From a bacterium (lineage in GTDB: Bacteria > JAJVIF01 > JAGGVT01): a DNA stretch of 21,163 nucleotides. The translations under genes and the position numbers were made by a program. This document shows positions 1 to 7,534 of the stretch, one piece after another (the first letter of the stretch is position 1; each line of letters starts with the position of its first letter). The notes below the pieces were generated by a model. It did not search any database, was not told the DNA's origin, and saw nothing but the letters and a program-made list of their open reading frames with translations. Where the stretch lies: contig JAGGVT010000016.1 of assembly GCA_021157815.1 (NCBI GenBank), forward strand, positions 1 through 21,163, in the 5' to 3' direction.

Positions 1-123
1 GATAACATTACGATGGATGTAGCGCTTATCATGCCAATCGCGATGGAGGAAGGGCTTCGATTCGCGATTCGCGAGGGTGGCAGAACAGTCGGCGCAGGCG
101 TCGTTACTAAAATCTACGAGTAA
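1..123 (+). CDS. tuf: Elongation factor Tu, C-terminal 40 residues (partial)
   Basis: Reading from base 1 in frame 1 gives 40 codons and a TAA stop. The peptide contains [19 protein letters not shown], the conserved end of domain 3 of EF-Tu, the GTPase that delivers aminoacyl-tRNA to the ribosome. The start and the GTPase domain lie outside the window. A tuf gene just upstream of secE-nusG is a widespread bacterial arrangement and supports the call. Many bacteria carry a tRNA-Trp gene and rpmG between tuf and secE; neither is present here. Confidence 0.95.
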   Translation, partial: DNITMDVALIMPIAMEEGLRFAIREGGRTVGAGVVTKIYE

Positions 124-142
124 TGGAATTTTGAGGATTTTC

Positions 143-175
143 TTACGGGAGAGGGTTATTCCCTCCCGTAATTTT
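143..175 (+). terminator. Hairpin with short T-run after tuf
   Basis: TTACGGGAG (143-151) pairs perfectly with CTCCCGTAA (163-171), closing an 11-base loop, and TTTT follows directly at 172-175. This has the form of an intrinsic terminator ending the tuf transcript 20 bases after its stop codon. The T-run is short, so it may be partial and allow read-through into secE. Confidence 0.6.
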
Positions 176-212
176 GACTCATATAGTTTTTTTAGTAAAC
201 ATGCTATATAAG
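174..212 (+). promoter_or_regulatory. Weak promoter candidates for secE-nusG
   Basis: A near-consensus -35 hexamer TTGACT (174-179) follows the tuf hairpin, but no good -10 lies at normal spacing. An extended -10-like TGCTATATA lies at 202-210. Transcription from it would start close to the GGTGG ribosome binding site at 216-220, leaving almost no leader. A promoter is expected here if the hairpin terminates tuf, but the exact site is uncertain. Confidence 0.25.
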
Positions 213-225
213 CGTGGTGGAATAA

Positions 226-606
226 ATGGCCAGAAAACGTAGAAGGGTCAAGGCAAAAAAAGACGAACAGAAATCGACGACCGGCGGATATGCGTTTGCT
301 GAAAAAAAAGTTGAGCAAACATCGGGGAAACCGGCGGTAAAGCCAAAGGCTGAGGTTAAAAAGACCGAGACGAAAGCAGCACCGCCTAAAGCCAAAGCCA
401 CCGCGAAAAAAGCTCCTTCATCCGGCCAGAAAATGGGGTCTTTTCTCAAGGAAGTCAGAGCTGAAGTAAAAAAAGTAAACTGGCCCGACCAGGAACGTAC
501 CACCCAGTCAACAGGGGTTGTTATTTTTACTCTGCTTGTACTGGCTGGTTTTATGACTCTGTTCACAATGCTGTTCACGAAGATTGCGGGATATCTTTTT
601 AGTTAG
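226..606 (+). CDS. secE: Preprotein translocase subunit SecE with long Lys/Ala-rich N-terminus
   Basis: SecE is the small membrane subunit that clamps SecY in the SecYEG protein-export channel. The C-terminal 60 residues carry the family core: an amphipathic helix (SFLKEVRAEVKKVNWPD, about residues 69-85) followed by one hydrophobic segment (about 96-118). The first 68 residues are a low-complexity Lys/Ala/Pro-rich tail, so the 126-residue protein is longer than the minimal 60-70-residue single-span SecE. The start is ATG at 226, with GGTGG at 216-220 as the likely ribosome binding site. Its place between tuf and nusG agrees with the call. Confidence 0.93.
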   Translation: MARKRRRVKAKKDEQKSTTGGYAFAEKKVEQTSGKPAVKPKAEVKKTETKAAPPKAKATAKKAPSSGQKMGSFLKEVRAEVKKVNWPDQERTTQSTGVVIFTLLVLAGFMTLFTMLFTKIAGYLFS

Positions 607-670
607 CCGGGCGGGGATTCGTGCGGCAAATAACTGAATAAATGCGTAAAATGGTGAAAGAACAAGAATT

Positions 671-1204
671 ATGGCATGGTATATAGCACATACAAAATCG
701 GGCGTTGAGAAAAAAGTCGCAAAGGCAATCGAGCGGCAGGTGGAAATTCATGGCATGAGACACCTGATTTTCAGAATACTCGTGCCTGAGGAAGAACGCC
801 TTGAGGTAGTGAAAAATCAGCGAAGACCGGTTAAGCACAAGGTTTATCCCGGTTATGTCTTTGTTGAGATGGAACTGACGGATGAAACATGGGCAATTGT
901 GAGAAACACGGAAGGTGTTACCCATTTCGTTGGCTCCAGCGATAGAAATCAACCGGTACCGGTTAAAGAGGCTGAGATCCAGACCATCCTGAAAAGAATG
1001 GGCATGGATACAGGGCTTCCACTCATTGACCTTGACGCTGGGAATAACGTGCGAGTCCTGATTGGGCCTTTTGCCGACTTTACCGGTGTCATACAGGAGA
1101 TTGACCTTGAAAAACAGAAAGCGAAAGTCATGCTCTCGGTTTTCGGTCGAGACACGCCTGTTGAATTTGAATTTAATCAGATAGAAAAGAGCAGTGAAGA
1201 ATAA
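671..1204 (+). CDS. nusG: Transcription termination/antitermination factor NusG
   Basis: NusG binds the clamp of RNA polymerase, suppresses pausing, and links transcription to Rho or to ribosomal protein S10. The N-terminal NGN domain is recognisable from MAWYIAHTKSGVEKKVAKAI and the conserved VYPGYVFVEMEL segment near residue 60. The C-terminal KOW domain starts near residue 130 with GPFADFTGVIQEID. At 177 residues it has normal family length with no domain II insertion. The start at 671 begins exactly at the conserved MAWYI. The ribosome binding site is weak. It lies 64 bases after secE and is probably cotranscribed with it. Confidence 0.97.
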   Translation: MAWYIAHTKSGVEKKVAKAIERQVEIHGMRHLIFRILVPEEERLEVVKNQRRPVKHKVYPGYVFVEMELTDETWAIVRNTEGVTHFVGSSDRNQPVPVKEAEIQTILKRMGMDTGLPLIDLDAGNNVRVLIGPFADFTGVIQEIDLEKQKAKVMLSVFGRDTPVEFEFNQIEKSSEE

Positions 1205-1243
1205 TTAAGATATCAATCTTCAATGCAACGGTGATTTGGAATA

Positions 1244-1669
1244 ATGGCAAGAAAGAAAGTAGCATCAAAGATCAAACTTCAAATTGAAGCGGGCAAAGCG
1301 ACTCCGGGTCCCCCGGTCGGTCCTGTTCTCGGACAGCATGGGATCAACATTCCGCAGTTCTGCCAGATATACAACGATGCGACACGCGAGCAGATGGGAA
1401 ATATCGTGCCGGTGGATATACTTGTCTTCGAGGACAAAACATTTGAGATGATTCTCAAAACGCCACCGGTCAGCGACCTTTTAAAAAAAGCGGCAAAGAT
1501 TGAGAAAGGGTCTGGTAATCCGCTTGAGAAAATAGGAAAAGTCTCAATGTCGCAGGTGATGGAGATTGCCAAAATCAAGATGAAGGATTTAAACGCCAAC
1601 GATCTTAACGCCGCGTGCAATATTATCGCCGGGACCGCGAGATCGATGGGAATCATTGTTGAACAGTAA
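1244..1669 (+). CDS. rplK: 50S ribosomal protein L11
   Basis: L11 binds the GTPase-associated region of 23S rRNA and forms the base of the L10-L12 stalk. The N-terminal domain shows the hallmark [19 protein letters not shown]. The C-terminal rRNA-binding domain ends in [19 protein letters not shown]. The length of 141 residues matches the family exactly. It is the first gene of the L11-L1-L10-L12 group, 39 bases after nusG. I could not identify an L1 autoregulatory target in that gap. Confidence 0.97.
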   Translation: MARKKVASKIKLQIEAGKATPGPPVGPVLGQHGINIPQFCQIYNDATREQMGNIVPVDILVFEDKTFEMILKTPPVSDLLKKAAKIEKGSGNPLEKIGKVSMSQVMEIAKIKMKDLNANDLNAACNIIAGTARSMGIIVEQ

Positions 1670-1713
1670 ATATTCTGATATTTGGCCAGGATTTGGAGAT
1701 AAAAGGTTGAAAA

Positions 1714-2412
1714 ATGGTTAAGCACGGAAAGAAATATAATGAAGCGGCCGCAAAGGTCAACAGCGACACTCAGTACAACTGGGACGAAGCTGTTGAACTG
1801 ATGGGGCAGACAAACCCGAGCAAGTTCGATGCGACAGTCGACCTTGCAATCTGCACAGGATTGGATACTCGCCACGCGGACCAGCAGATACGCGGCTCCA
1901 CACCGCTTCCCAAGGGACTTGGCAGATCAGTAACAATCGCCTGTTTTGTGATGGGTGAACAGGAGGTCGAGGCAAGAGAAGCTGGCGCTGATATAATCGG
2001 CGGCGACGATCTTGCTGAGAAAATCCAGAAAGGATTCAGCGATTTCGATGTTGTCCTTTCAACTCCTGAAATGATGAAAGTCGTGGGCAAGCTTGGTCGT
2101 GTGCTTGGTCCCAAGGGACTTATGCCAAACCCGAAAACCGGAACGGTCACAAATAACATCGGTGCCACGATTGAGGAATATAAATCCGGCAAGGTCAATT
2201 ATCGCGCGGACGGCGGCGGAGTCATTCACGCGATAATCGGGAAAGCGTCTTTTTCCGCTGATGATCTCAAAGAGAATTTCATCGCTTTTTATAGCGCGAT
2301 TATTAAAGCGAAGCCATCGGGATGCAAGGGCGTTTATGTTAAGAAAGTTTTTATGTCAACAACCCAGGGACCGTCGGTCAGGATTGACATGAAAACCATT
2401 CCATTAACGTAA
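1714..2412 (+). CDS. rplA: 50S ribosomal protein L1
   Basis: L1 forms the mobile L1 stalk at the tRNA exit site and in many bacteria represses the L11 operon. Conserved segments are present: DLAICTGLDTRHADQQIRGS near residue 43, and VVGKLGRVLGPKGLMPNPKT in the middle. It ends in the usual SVRIDMKTI near the C-terminus. At 232 residues it has normal length. GGAG at about 1695 is a plausible but distant ribosome binding site for ATG 1714. Confidence 0.97.
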   Translation: MVKHGKKYNEAAAKVNSDTQYNWDEAVELMGQTNPSKFDATVDLAICTGLDTRHADQQIRGSTPLPKGLGRSVTIACFVMGEQEVEAREAGADIIGGDDLAEKIQKGFSDFDVVLSTPEMMKVVGKLGRVLGPKGLMPNPKTGTVTNNIGATIEEYKSGKVNYRADGGGVIHAIIGKASFSADDLKENFIAFYSAIIKAKPSGCKGVYVKKVFMSTTQGPSVRIDMKTIPLT

Positions 2413-2422
2413 CAAAATAATT

Positions 2423-2456
2423 CCCTGGGAGCGCCCCGGTCTCTGACCGGAACCTG
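2423..2456 (+). repeat. Half-copy of a dispersed repeat in the rplJ leader, with internal hairpin
   Basis: The segment starts with CCCTGGGAGCGC, continues through a CCGGTC-TCT-GACCGG hairpin (2436-2450) and ends in CCTG. It aligns with the arms of the inverted-repeat element at 12352-12542, which share CCCTGGGAGCGC, a GGTTTCTAACCGG core and the CACCTG end. Here it is a single diverged arm starting 11 bases after the rplA stop and lying in the 90-base leader of rplJ. In many bacteria L10-L12 regulates its own mRNA in this leader, so the hairpin could affect rplJL expression or attenuate the transcript; that role is inferred. Confidence 0.65.
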
Positions 2457-2502
2457 TTTGAAAATATAAGTATTCTGAATTTAGACTTGGAGAATTAAAT
2501 AA

Positions 2503-3036
2503 ATGACAACTAAAGCAAAAGAAAAAAAGGTTGAAAACTTCGTTGAACTTCTTCAAAACGCGAAGATAGCGTTTGTCGCGGAGTATCATGGATTAACTGT
2601 CGAACAGGTTTCGCAGCTGAGGCGAGATCTGCGAGAAAATGACTCCGAGATGAAGATAATCAAAAACACGCTGGCGAAACACGCCTTGAACAAGGTAGGT
2701 TATACTGATTTCGCTGATCAGCTTGTCGGTCCGCTTGCGTTTTTTCTTGGTTATGAAACAGCGGTTGAAGCTCCGAAAGTCGTGTTTGATTTCGCGAAGG
2801 AAAACAACAACCTTAAAATCAAGAGCGGATATTATTCGGGGAAACCGGCTGATTTTTCTTTATTGAAAGAATTGGCTGACCTTCCACCGCTTGATCAACT
2901 AAGAATCAGGTTTACGCATATGTTGTCGTCGCCGACAAAGCAGTTCTTTACAACAGTACAGGCGCCGTTAAAGCAGTTTGTTTTTACTCTTGACGCATTA
3001 AAAAAGAAACTCGAAGAATCCGAATCAGAGAATTAA
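2503..3036 (+). CDS. rplJ: 50S ribosomal protein L10
   Basis: L10 anchors the L12 dimers of the ribosomal stalk to L11 and 23S rRNA. The N-terminal domain shows the family pattern AFVAEYHGLTVEQVSQLRRDLRE, then IIKNTLAKHALNKVG. The C-terminal helix rich in Leu, Lys and Glu is the L12-binding tail. At 177 residues it is normal. GGAG about 12 bases before ATG 2503 is the ribosome binding site. It is paired with rplL downstream. Confidence 0.96.
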   Translation: MTTKAKEKKVENFVELLQNAKIAFVAEYHGLTVEQVSQLRRDLRENDSEMKIIKNTLAKHALNKVGYTDFADQLVGPLAFFLGYETAVEAPKVVFDFAKENNNLKIKSGYYSGKPADFSLLKELADLPPLDQLRIRFTHMLSSPTKQFFTTVQAPLKQFVFTLDALKKKLEESESEN

Positions 3037-3057
3037 GAAATATCGAGGACATAAATA

Positions 3058-3077
3058 CAGGGGCATGGCCTCCCCTG
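3058..3077 (+). promoter_or_regulatory. Hairpin in the rplJ-rplL gap
   Basis: CAGGGG (3058-3063) pairs with CCCCTG (3072-3077) around an 8-base loop, 21 bases after the rplJ stop. No T-run follows, so it is not a classical terminator. It could stabilise or expose the rplL message, which must be translated several-fold more than rplJ to supply multiple L12 copies per ribosome. The function is inferred. Confidence 0.4.
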
Positions 3078-3207
3078 CGGATGTTGGGCTGCAAAAGGCC
3101 GTCTGATTGTTTCAATACTATAAGCATTGCTTCGATACACTTGTTTTATTGCAGTGAATATGGCGAAAGCCAAATATGATTTCTTAACGCAACGAGGTGT
3201 TTTAGTC

Positions 3208-3588
3208 GTGACAATCGAAGAACTGATTACCGAAATAGACAAGCTCTCAGTAGTTGAACTAAACGAGCTTACAAAAGCCATCCAGGAGAAATGGGACATT
3301 GACCCGTCCGCAATGGCTCCCGCGATGGTCATCGCCGGTGGAGCAGTTGCCGGTGGAGACGCTGCCGCAGCTGAGCAGACTGAGTTTGATCTCATTCTGA
3401 CCTCCAGTGGCGAAGCGAAAATCCAGGTTATTAAGGCTATCCGCGAGATAACCAGCCTTGGATTGAAAGAAGCCAAAGCTCTTGTGGATGAGATTCCCAA
3501 CGCAGTCAAGGAGAAAATCTCCAAAGAAGAAGCTGAGGATATGAAGAAGAAAATCGAGGCTGCCGGCGGAACCGCCGAGATTAAGTAG
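3208..3588 (+). CDS. rplL: 50S ribosomal protein L7/L12 (GTG start)
   Basis: L7/L12 forms the flexible stalk dimers that recruit translation GTPases. The frame is open upstream (a TTG at 3127, an ATG at 3163), but I choose GTG 3208. It gives MTIEELITEIDKLSVVEL, the normal N-terminal dimerisation domain, a 126-residue protein of usual length, and a GAGGTG ribosome binding site at 3194-3199 with 8-base spacing. An Ala/Gly-rich hinge follows near residues 38-54. The C-terminal domain carries the conserved FDLILTSSGEAKIQVIKAIR and LGLKEAKALVDEIP. Confidence 0.95.
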   Translation: MTIEELITEIDKLSVVELNELTKAIQEKWDIDPSAMAPAMVIAGGAVAGGDAAAAEQTEFDLILTSSGEAKIQVIKAIREITSLGLKEAKALVDEIPNAVKEKISKEEAEDMKKKIEAAGGTAEIK

Positions 3589-3835
3589 TTTTTCCGCAGT
3601 CTTTTACGATTGATTACAGGGTTCTATATTGGAACCCGTTCCACAATTGAATATTGTTCTTTGCTTACTTCGTCAAAACTATAATCCTCATTAAAATGTG
3701 GATGATCGCCAAGGCGGAGATGATGGATGTTATCATCCAGGAATCGCTTGAAAAGAGCGTGATTGACTACGAGGATGTTTCGTACCAACAATCGAATAGA
3801 TAGTCTGCTAACCGTATATTTTGCGGTATGGCAGT

Positions 3836-3862
3836 GCTTTGTCGTTTTTTATAACGACAAGC
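3836..3862 (+). promoter_or_regulatory. Hairpin upstream of rpoB
   Basis: TTGTCGTT (3839-3846) and AACGACAA (3853-3860) form an 8-bp perfect stem with a 6-base loop. It can be extended by a GC pair across a single-base bulge (3836-3837 with 3861-3862). The loop and stem contain a T-run but none follows, so termination is unlikely; it is a candidate RNase III or regulatory structure in the rpoB leader. Confidence 0.4.
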
Positions 3863-3934
3863 GTATTAGAGCCATTTCAACGTGGGATGGATTGAAAAAT
3901 ATTTCTATCTCGCGTTTTAATATGCCCTTTTTGC

Positions 3935-3962
3935 GAATTTCCATTCCCGGTAATGGAAATTC
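3935..3962 (+). promoter_or_regulatory. Perfect 11-bp hairpin just upstream of the rpoB ribosome binding site
   Basis: GAATTTCCATT (3935-3945) is the exact reverse complement of AATGGAAATTC (3952-3962), with a CCCGGT loop. It ends 15 bases before the AAGGAG ribosome binding site of rpoB (3978-3983). No T-run follows. The location suits translational control or RNA processing of rpoBC; protein-binding at DNA level is an alternative. Confidence 0.5.
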
Positions 3963-3991
3963 ACATGCCTTTATATCAAGGAGAAGGTGAG

Positions 3992-6900
3992 ATGGGAAAA
4001 ATGACTGCAACGGTCTTGAAAAAGACCATTAAGGAAAATGCTCCAGATAATTTTCATGATTTGGGTAGGTTGCCAAAGGTTGACTACTCAAGCATTCCAC
4101 AGGTAAAGGAAATTCCTTACCTGATTGGAGTGCAGTTGGAAAGTTTTAATTCGTTCTGTGAAAAGGGGCTTCGCGACCTCTTTGAAAGAGTGTTTCCCAT
4201 CCGTGGATATTCTGACAACCTTGAATTGGAATTTGTCGATTACTTTATCGGTGAACCAACCGTTTCAGTTAATGAATGCAAGAATCGCGATCTGTCATAT
4301 TCCGCTCCTCTGCGGTTGAGGTTAAGGCTTCATAACAAACTGACAAACGCGATAGTCGAGCAGGATGTTTTTCTGGGCGATCTTCCGCTGATGACAAAAA
4401 CCGGAACCTTTGTTATCAACGGAGCTGAGCGCGCGGTGGTCAGCCAGCTCGTTCGCTCACCGGGCGTTTATTTCATGGAGAAGCCTACTCCAAAAGATAC
4501 GAAATCCTATTACGCGCGAATTATTCCAAACAGGGGCGCATGGATTGAGGTTGAATATGAGGATGTCGAGAAAGGATTGAGTATCGCCCGCCTTGACAAG
4601 GTTAAAAAAATCAACGTCACCAATCTTTTGCTTGCTTTGGGATTTCAAATCGATACAAAAAAATGGATTGTCAGCCACGAACCAATTGGCGTGAAAATCG
4701 AACCGCGTTTCTCTGACCTGAAAGGGCTCGTGCCGCCACAGGATATCAAGGACCCCTCCACAGGCAAGATACTCGCTCCCAAGAACAAGGAAATATCCGA
4801 GGCAACCGCTGAGAGAATCTGCGATATTCTGAAAAGCGATGACACAATCACCTTCATGTACAAGGTGAAAGATCTCCCGATGAACACGAGTTTGATTGAG
4901 ACATATCTTGATGCGGGAATCGAAACGGAAAAAGAAGCCCTTATTGATATCTACAAAAGACTGCGGCCGGGAGACCCGCCAAACCTTGAAACCGCGCGGA
5001 ATCTCATCGAGGGCAGGTTCTTCGATGAAAAGAAATACGACCTCTCACCGGTCGGGCGTTATAAATTGAACAAGCGTCTGGGAATTGATATTCCGCTCCC
5101 GATTCGCTACCTGACCAAGATTGATTTGATTGAGACAATACGCGAACTTTTCCATACGAATGAAAGCACTGATGATATTGACCATCTCGGCAATCGCAGA
5201 ATCAGAAGTGTTGGCGAGCTGATTCAGAATCATTTCCGCAAGGGTTTGTTAAGGATGGAGCGTGTGGCAAGGGAACGCATGGCAACTCAGGAGGCATCAC
5301 GCCTTACACCGCAGGCTTTGATTAACACAAGAAGCGTTGTTGCCGTTCTCAAGGAGTTCTTTGGTTCGTCGCAGTTAAGCCAGTTTATGGATCAGACAAA
5401 TCCGCTTGCTGAACTTACCCACAAAAGGCGATTATCAGCTCTTGGTCCGGGTGGCCTTAGCCGTGAGCGTGCCGGTTTTGAGGTTCGCGACGTTCACCAT
5501 TCGCACTATGGACGAATCTGCCCAATTGAATCCCCTGAAGGCCCAAATATCGGGTTGATTGGCTCGCTGGCGTCTTATGCCAAAATAAACGAGTATGGAT
5601 TCATTCAAACGCCGTATCGTTTAGTCAGGAAGGGCAAAGTTTCCATGGAAATAAATTATCTTACAGCGGATGACGAGGGTGATTTCAAAATCGCCGGCGC
5701 AAACGCCCTGCTGGACAAGAACAACAGGTTTATTGAATCGAAGGTAAGTGTCAGGCACAGGAAAAACGTTTACAAGGAAGATCCCAATGAAATCCAGCTG
5801 ATGGACGTTTCCCCGATGCAGCTTGTTTCTCCAACAACGGCTTTGATCCCATTCCTTGAACATGATGACGCCAACCGGGCGCTTATGGGGTCAAACATGC
5901 AGCGGCAGGCTGTTCCGCTAATGACTCCGGAAGCTCCGCTTGTTGGAACCGGAATGGAGAAAAAAATCGCCATGGATTCCGGGGTTGTAACCATCAGTGA
6001 AAAAGCTGGCACTGTGGTTGAACTTCAGGCGGACAAAATTGTAATTGAGCAAAAAGACGGGACAAGGGACGAATACAACCTTCAGAAGTTCACACGTTCC
6101 AACCAGGGAACCTGCATGAACCAGAAACCGATTGTCGATATAAACCAGCAGGTTAAAGAAGGACAACCAATCGCTGACGGTTTCAGTGTTGACAGGAGTG
6201 AACTCGCGCTTGGAAGGAATATCCTTGTAGCGTTCATGCCGTGGCGCGGATACAACTACGAGGATGCTATTCTTCTAAGCTCCAGACTGGTGGAAGATGA
6301 TACTTATACTTCAATTCATATCGACAAATATGAGTGCGAGGCGCGGGATACCAAACTTGGTCCCGAAGAGATAACAAGAGATATTCCACACCTTGGGGAA
6401 AACCTGCTTCGCAACCTTGATGATAACGGTGTGATTGTATCTTCAACATCGGTTATGTCGGAGGATATTCTTGTTGGCAAGGTTACACCAAAAGGTGAAA
6501 CTGAGCCGACTCCCGAGGAAAAACTGCTCAGGGCGATTTTCGGTGAGAAATCACTGGATGTCAGGAATACATCACTGAAAGTTCCGCATGGCGGAAAAGG
6601 CAAAGTAATCAACGTCAGGACATTCTCGCGTGAAGACGGCGATGAACTGTCTCCCGGCGTGAACAAACTAGTCAGGGTTCTTGTTGCGCAGCGCAGGAAA
6701 ATTCAGGAAGGCGACAAGATGTCCGGGCGGCACGGAAACAAAGGCGTTGTTTCCAAAATCATCCCCAAGGAGGATATGCCATTTATGGCGGACGGCACTC
6801 CGGTTGATATCGTACTCAACCCGATGGGTGTTCCGTCTCGAATGAATCTTGGGCAAATCCTTGAAACGCATCTCGGATATGCGGCAAAAAAACTTGGATT

Positions 6901-7426
6901 CAGAGCCATTACTCCGGTCTTTGATTCCGCAAGTGAAGAGGAAATTCGAGAGGCTCTTAAAGCAGCCGGTTATCCGGAGTCCGGAAAAGTAACTCTCTAC
7001 GATGGCAAAACCGGAGAGTCTTTCGACAAGGATATTACCGTTGGGCAAATCTACATGCTCAAGCTCAACCATCTTGTTGAGGATAAAATCCATGCGAGAA
7101 GTGTTGGCTCGTACGCGCTGGTTACACAGCAGCCACTCGGTGGAAAGGCGCAGTTCGGTGGCCAGAGATTTGGAGAGATGGAGGTTTGGGCACTTGAAGC
7201 GTACGGCGCCGCTTACACTCTGCAGGAAATTCTGACAATTAAATCGGATGACGTTGACGGAAGAAACAGGACATACGAGGCAATTGTCAAGGGTGATGTT
7301 CTTGAAGAACCGGGCATTCCCGAATCGTTCAATGTTTTAATCAAGGAACTTCAGGGATTGTGCCTGGATATTACGTTGTCCTCAAAGCGTGAGAATGTCG
7401 AGGAAGATGAAGATCTGATTTTATAA
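3992..7426 (+). CDS. rpoB: DNA-directed RNA polymerase subunit beta
   Basis: RpoB forms half of the RNA polymerase catalytic centre. I choose ATG 3992, preceded by AAGGAG at 3978-3983, rather than the in-frame ATG at 3953, which lies inside a perfect hairpin and has no ribosome binding site. This gives 1144 residues, a compact form without the large lineage insertions of E. coli RpoB. The rifampicin pocket near residue 457 reads [20 protein letters not shown] followed by [11 protein letters not shown], with the residues equivalent to E. coli D516, H526 and S531 unchanged. Further conserved blocks are [42 protein letters not shown] and the C-terminal [19 protein letters not shown]. Confidence 0.98.
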   Translation: MGKMTATVLKKTIKENAPDNFHDLGRLPKVDYSSIPQVKEIPYLIGVQLESFNSFCEKGLRDLFERVFPIRGYSDNLELEFVDYFIGEPTVSVNECKNRDLSYSAPLRLRLRLHNKLTNAIVEQDVFLGDLPLMTKTGTFVINGAERAVVSQLVRSPGVYFMEKPTPKDTKSYYARIIPNRGAWIEVEYEDVEKGLSIARLDKVKKINVTNLLLALGFQIDTKKWIVSHEPIGVKIEPRFSDLKGLVPPQDIKDPSTGKILAPKNKEISEATAERICDILKSDDTITFMYKVKDLPMNTSLIETYLDAGIETEKEALIDIYKRLRPGDPPNLETARNLIEGRFFDEKKYDLSPVGRYKLNKRLGIDIPLPIRYLTKIDLIETIRELFHTNESTDDIDHLGNRRIRSVGELIQNHFRKGLLRMERVARERMATQEASRLTPQALINTRSVVAVLKEFFGSSQLSQFMDQTNPLAELTHKRRLSALGPGGLSRERAGFEVRDVHHSHYGRICPIESPEGPNIGLIGSLASYAKINEYGFIQTPYRLVRKGKVSMEINYLTADDEGDFKIAGANALLDKNNRFIESKVSVRHRKNVYKEDPNEIQLMDVSPMQLVSPTTALIPFLEHDDANRALMGSNMQRQAVPLMTPEAPLVGTGMEKKIAMDSGVVTISEKAGTVVELQADKIVIEQKDGTRDEYNLQKFTRSNQGTCMNQKPIVDINQQVKEGQPIADGFSVDRSELALGRNILVAFMPWRGYNYEDAILLSSRLVEDDTYTSIHIDKYECEARDTKLGPEEITRDIPHLGENLLRNLDDNGVIVSSTSVMSEDILVGKVTPKGETEPTPEEKLLRAIFGEKSLDVRNTSLKVPHGGKGKVINVRTFSREDGDELSPGVNKLVRVLVAQRRKIQEGDKMSGRHGNKGVVSKIIPKEDMPFMADGTPVDIVLNPMGVPSRMNLGQILETHLGYAAKKLGFRAITPVFDSASEEEIREALKAAGYPESGKVTLYDGKTGESFDKDITVGQIYMLKLNHLVEDKIHARSVGSYALVTQQPLGGKAQFGGQRFGEMEVWALEAYGAAYTLQEILTIKSDDVDGRNRTYEAIVKGDVLEEPGIPESFNVLIKELQGLCLDITLSSKRENVEEDEDLIL

Positions 7427-7428
7427 TT

Positions 7429-7466
7429 TTCCATTCGGAGTTTGTGTGTTATGGCTCCGTATGGAA
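7429..7466 (+). promoter_or_regulatory. Hairpin in the rpoB-rpoC gap
   Basis: TTCCATTCGGAG (7429-7440) pairs with CTCCGTATGGAA (7455-7466) with one mismatch and a 14-base loop, directly after the rpoB stop in a 108-base gap. No T-run follows, as expected if rpoB and rpoC stay cotranscribed. It may be a processing or stability element. Confidence 0.4.
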
Positions 7467-7534
7467 TTTGCATTTATAGTTTTATTTTAAGCCGAATGCG
7501 GCAATTAAGTCATCAAACATCAGTGAGGTAGTCG

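Larger units (their letters stand above)
3589..3991 (+). promoter_or_regulatory. Structured rplL-rpoB intergenic region
   Basis: This gap of about 400 bases has no convincing gene. It contains a GGGTTC/GAACCC hairpin (3619-3637), an isolated perfect -10 hexamer TATAAT (3680-3685) without a good -35, and two longer hairpins listed separately. In E. coli this gap carries a partial attenuator and an RNase III processing site that lower rpoBC relative to ribosomal protein synthesis. A similar role is plausible here but inferred. Confidence 0.5.

Noticed and set aside
124-225. tRNA-Trp or rpmG expected between tuf and secE
   Set aside because: No cloverleaf or L33-like frame is present in the 102-base gap.
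204-578. 124-codon minus-strand ORF opposite secE
   Set aside because: It is the complement of the Lys/Ala-rich secE coding sequence; its composition follows from the overlapping gene.
3127-3207. N-terminal extension of L7/L12 from TTG 3127 or ATG 3163
   Set aside because: GTG 3208 has a good ribosome binding site and gives the normal family N-terminus and length.
3953-3991. Longer RpoB starting at ATG 3953
   Set aside because: That ATG is in the right arm of a perfect hairpin without a ribosome binding site; ATG 3992 has AAGGAG at good spacing.
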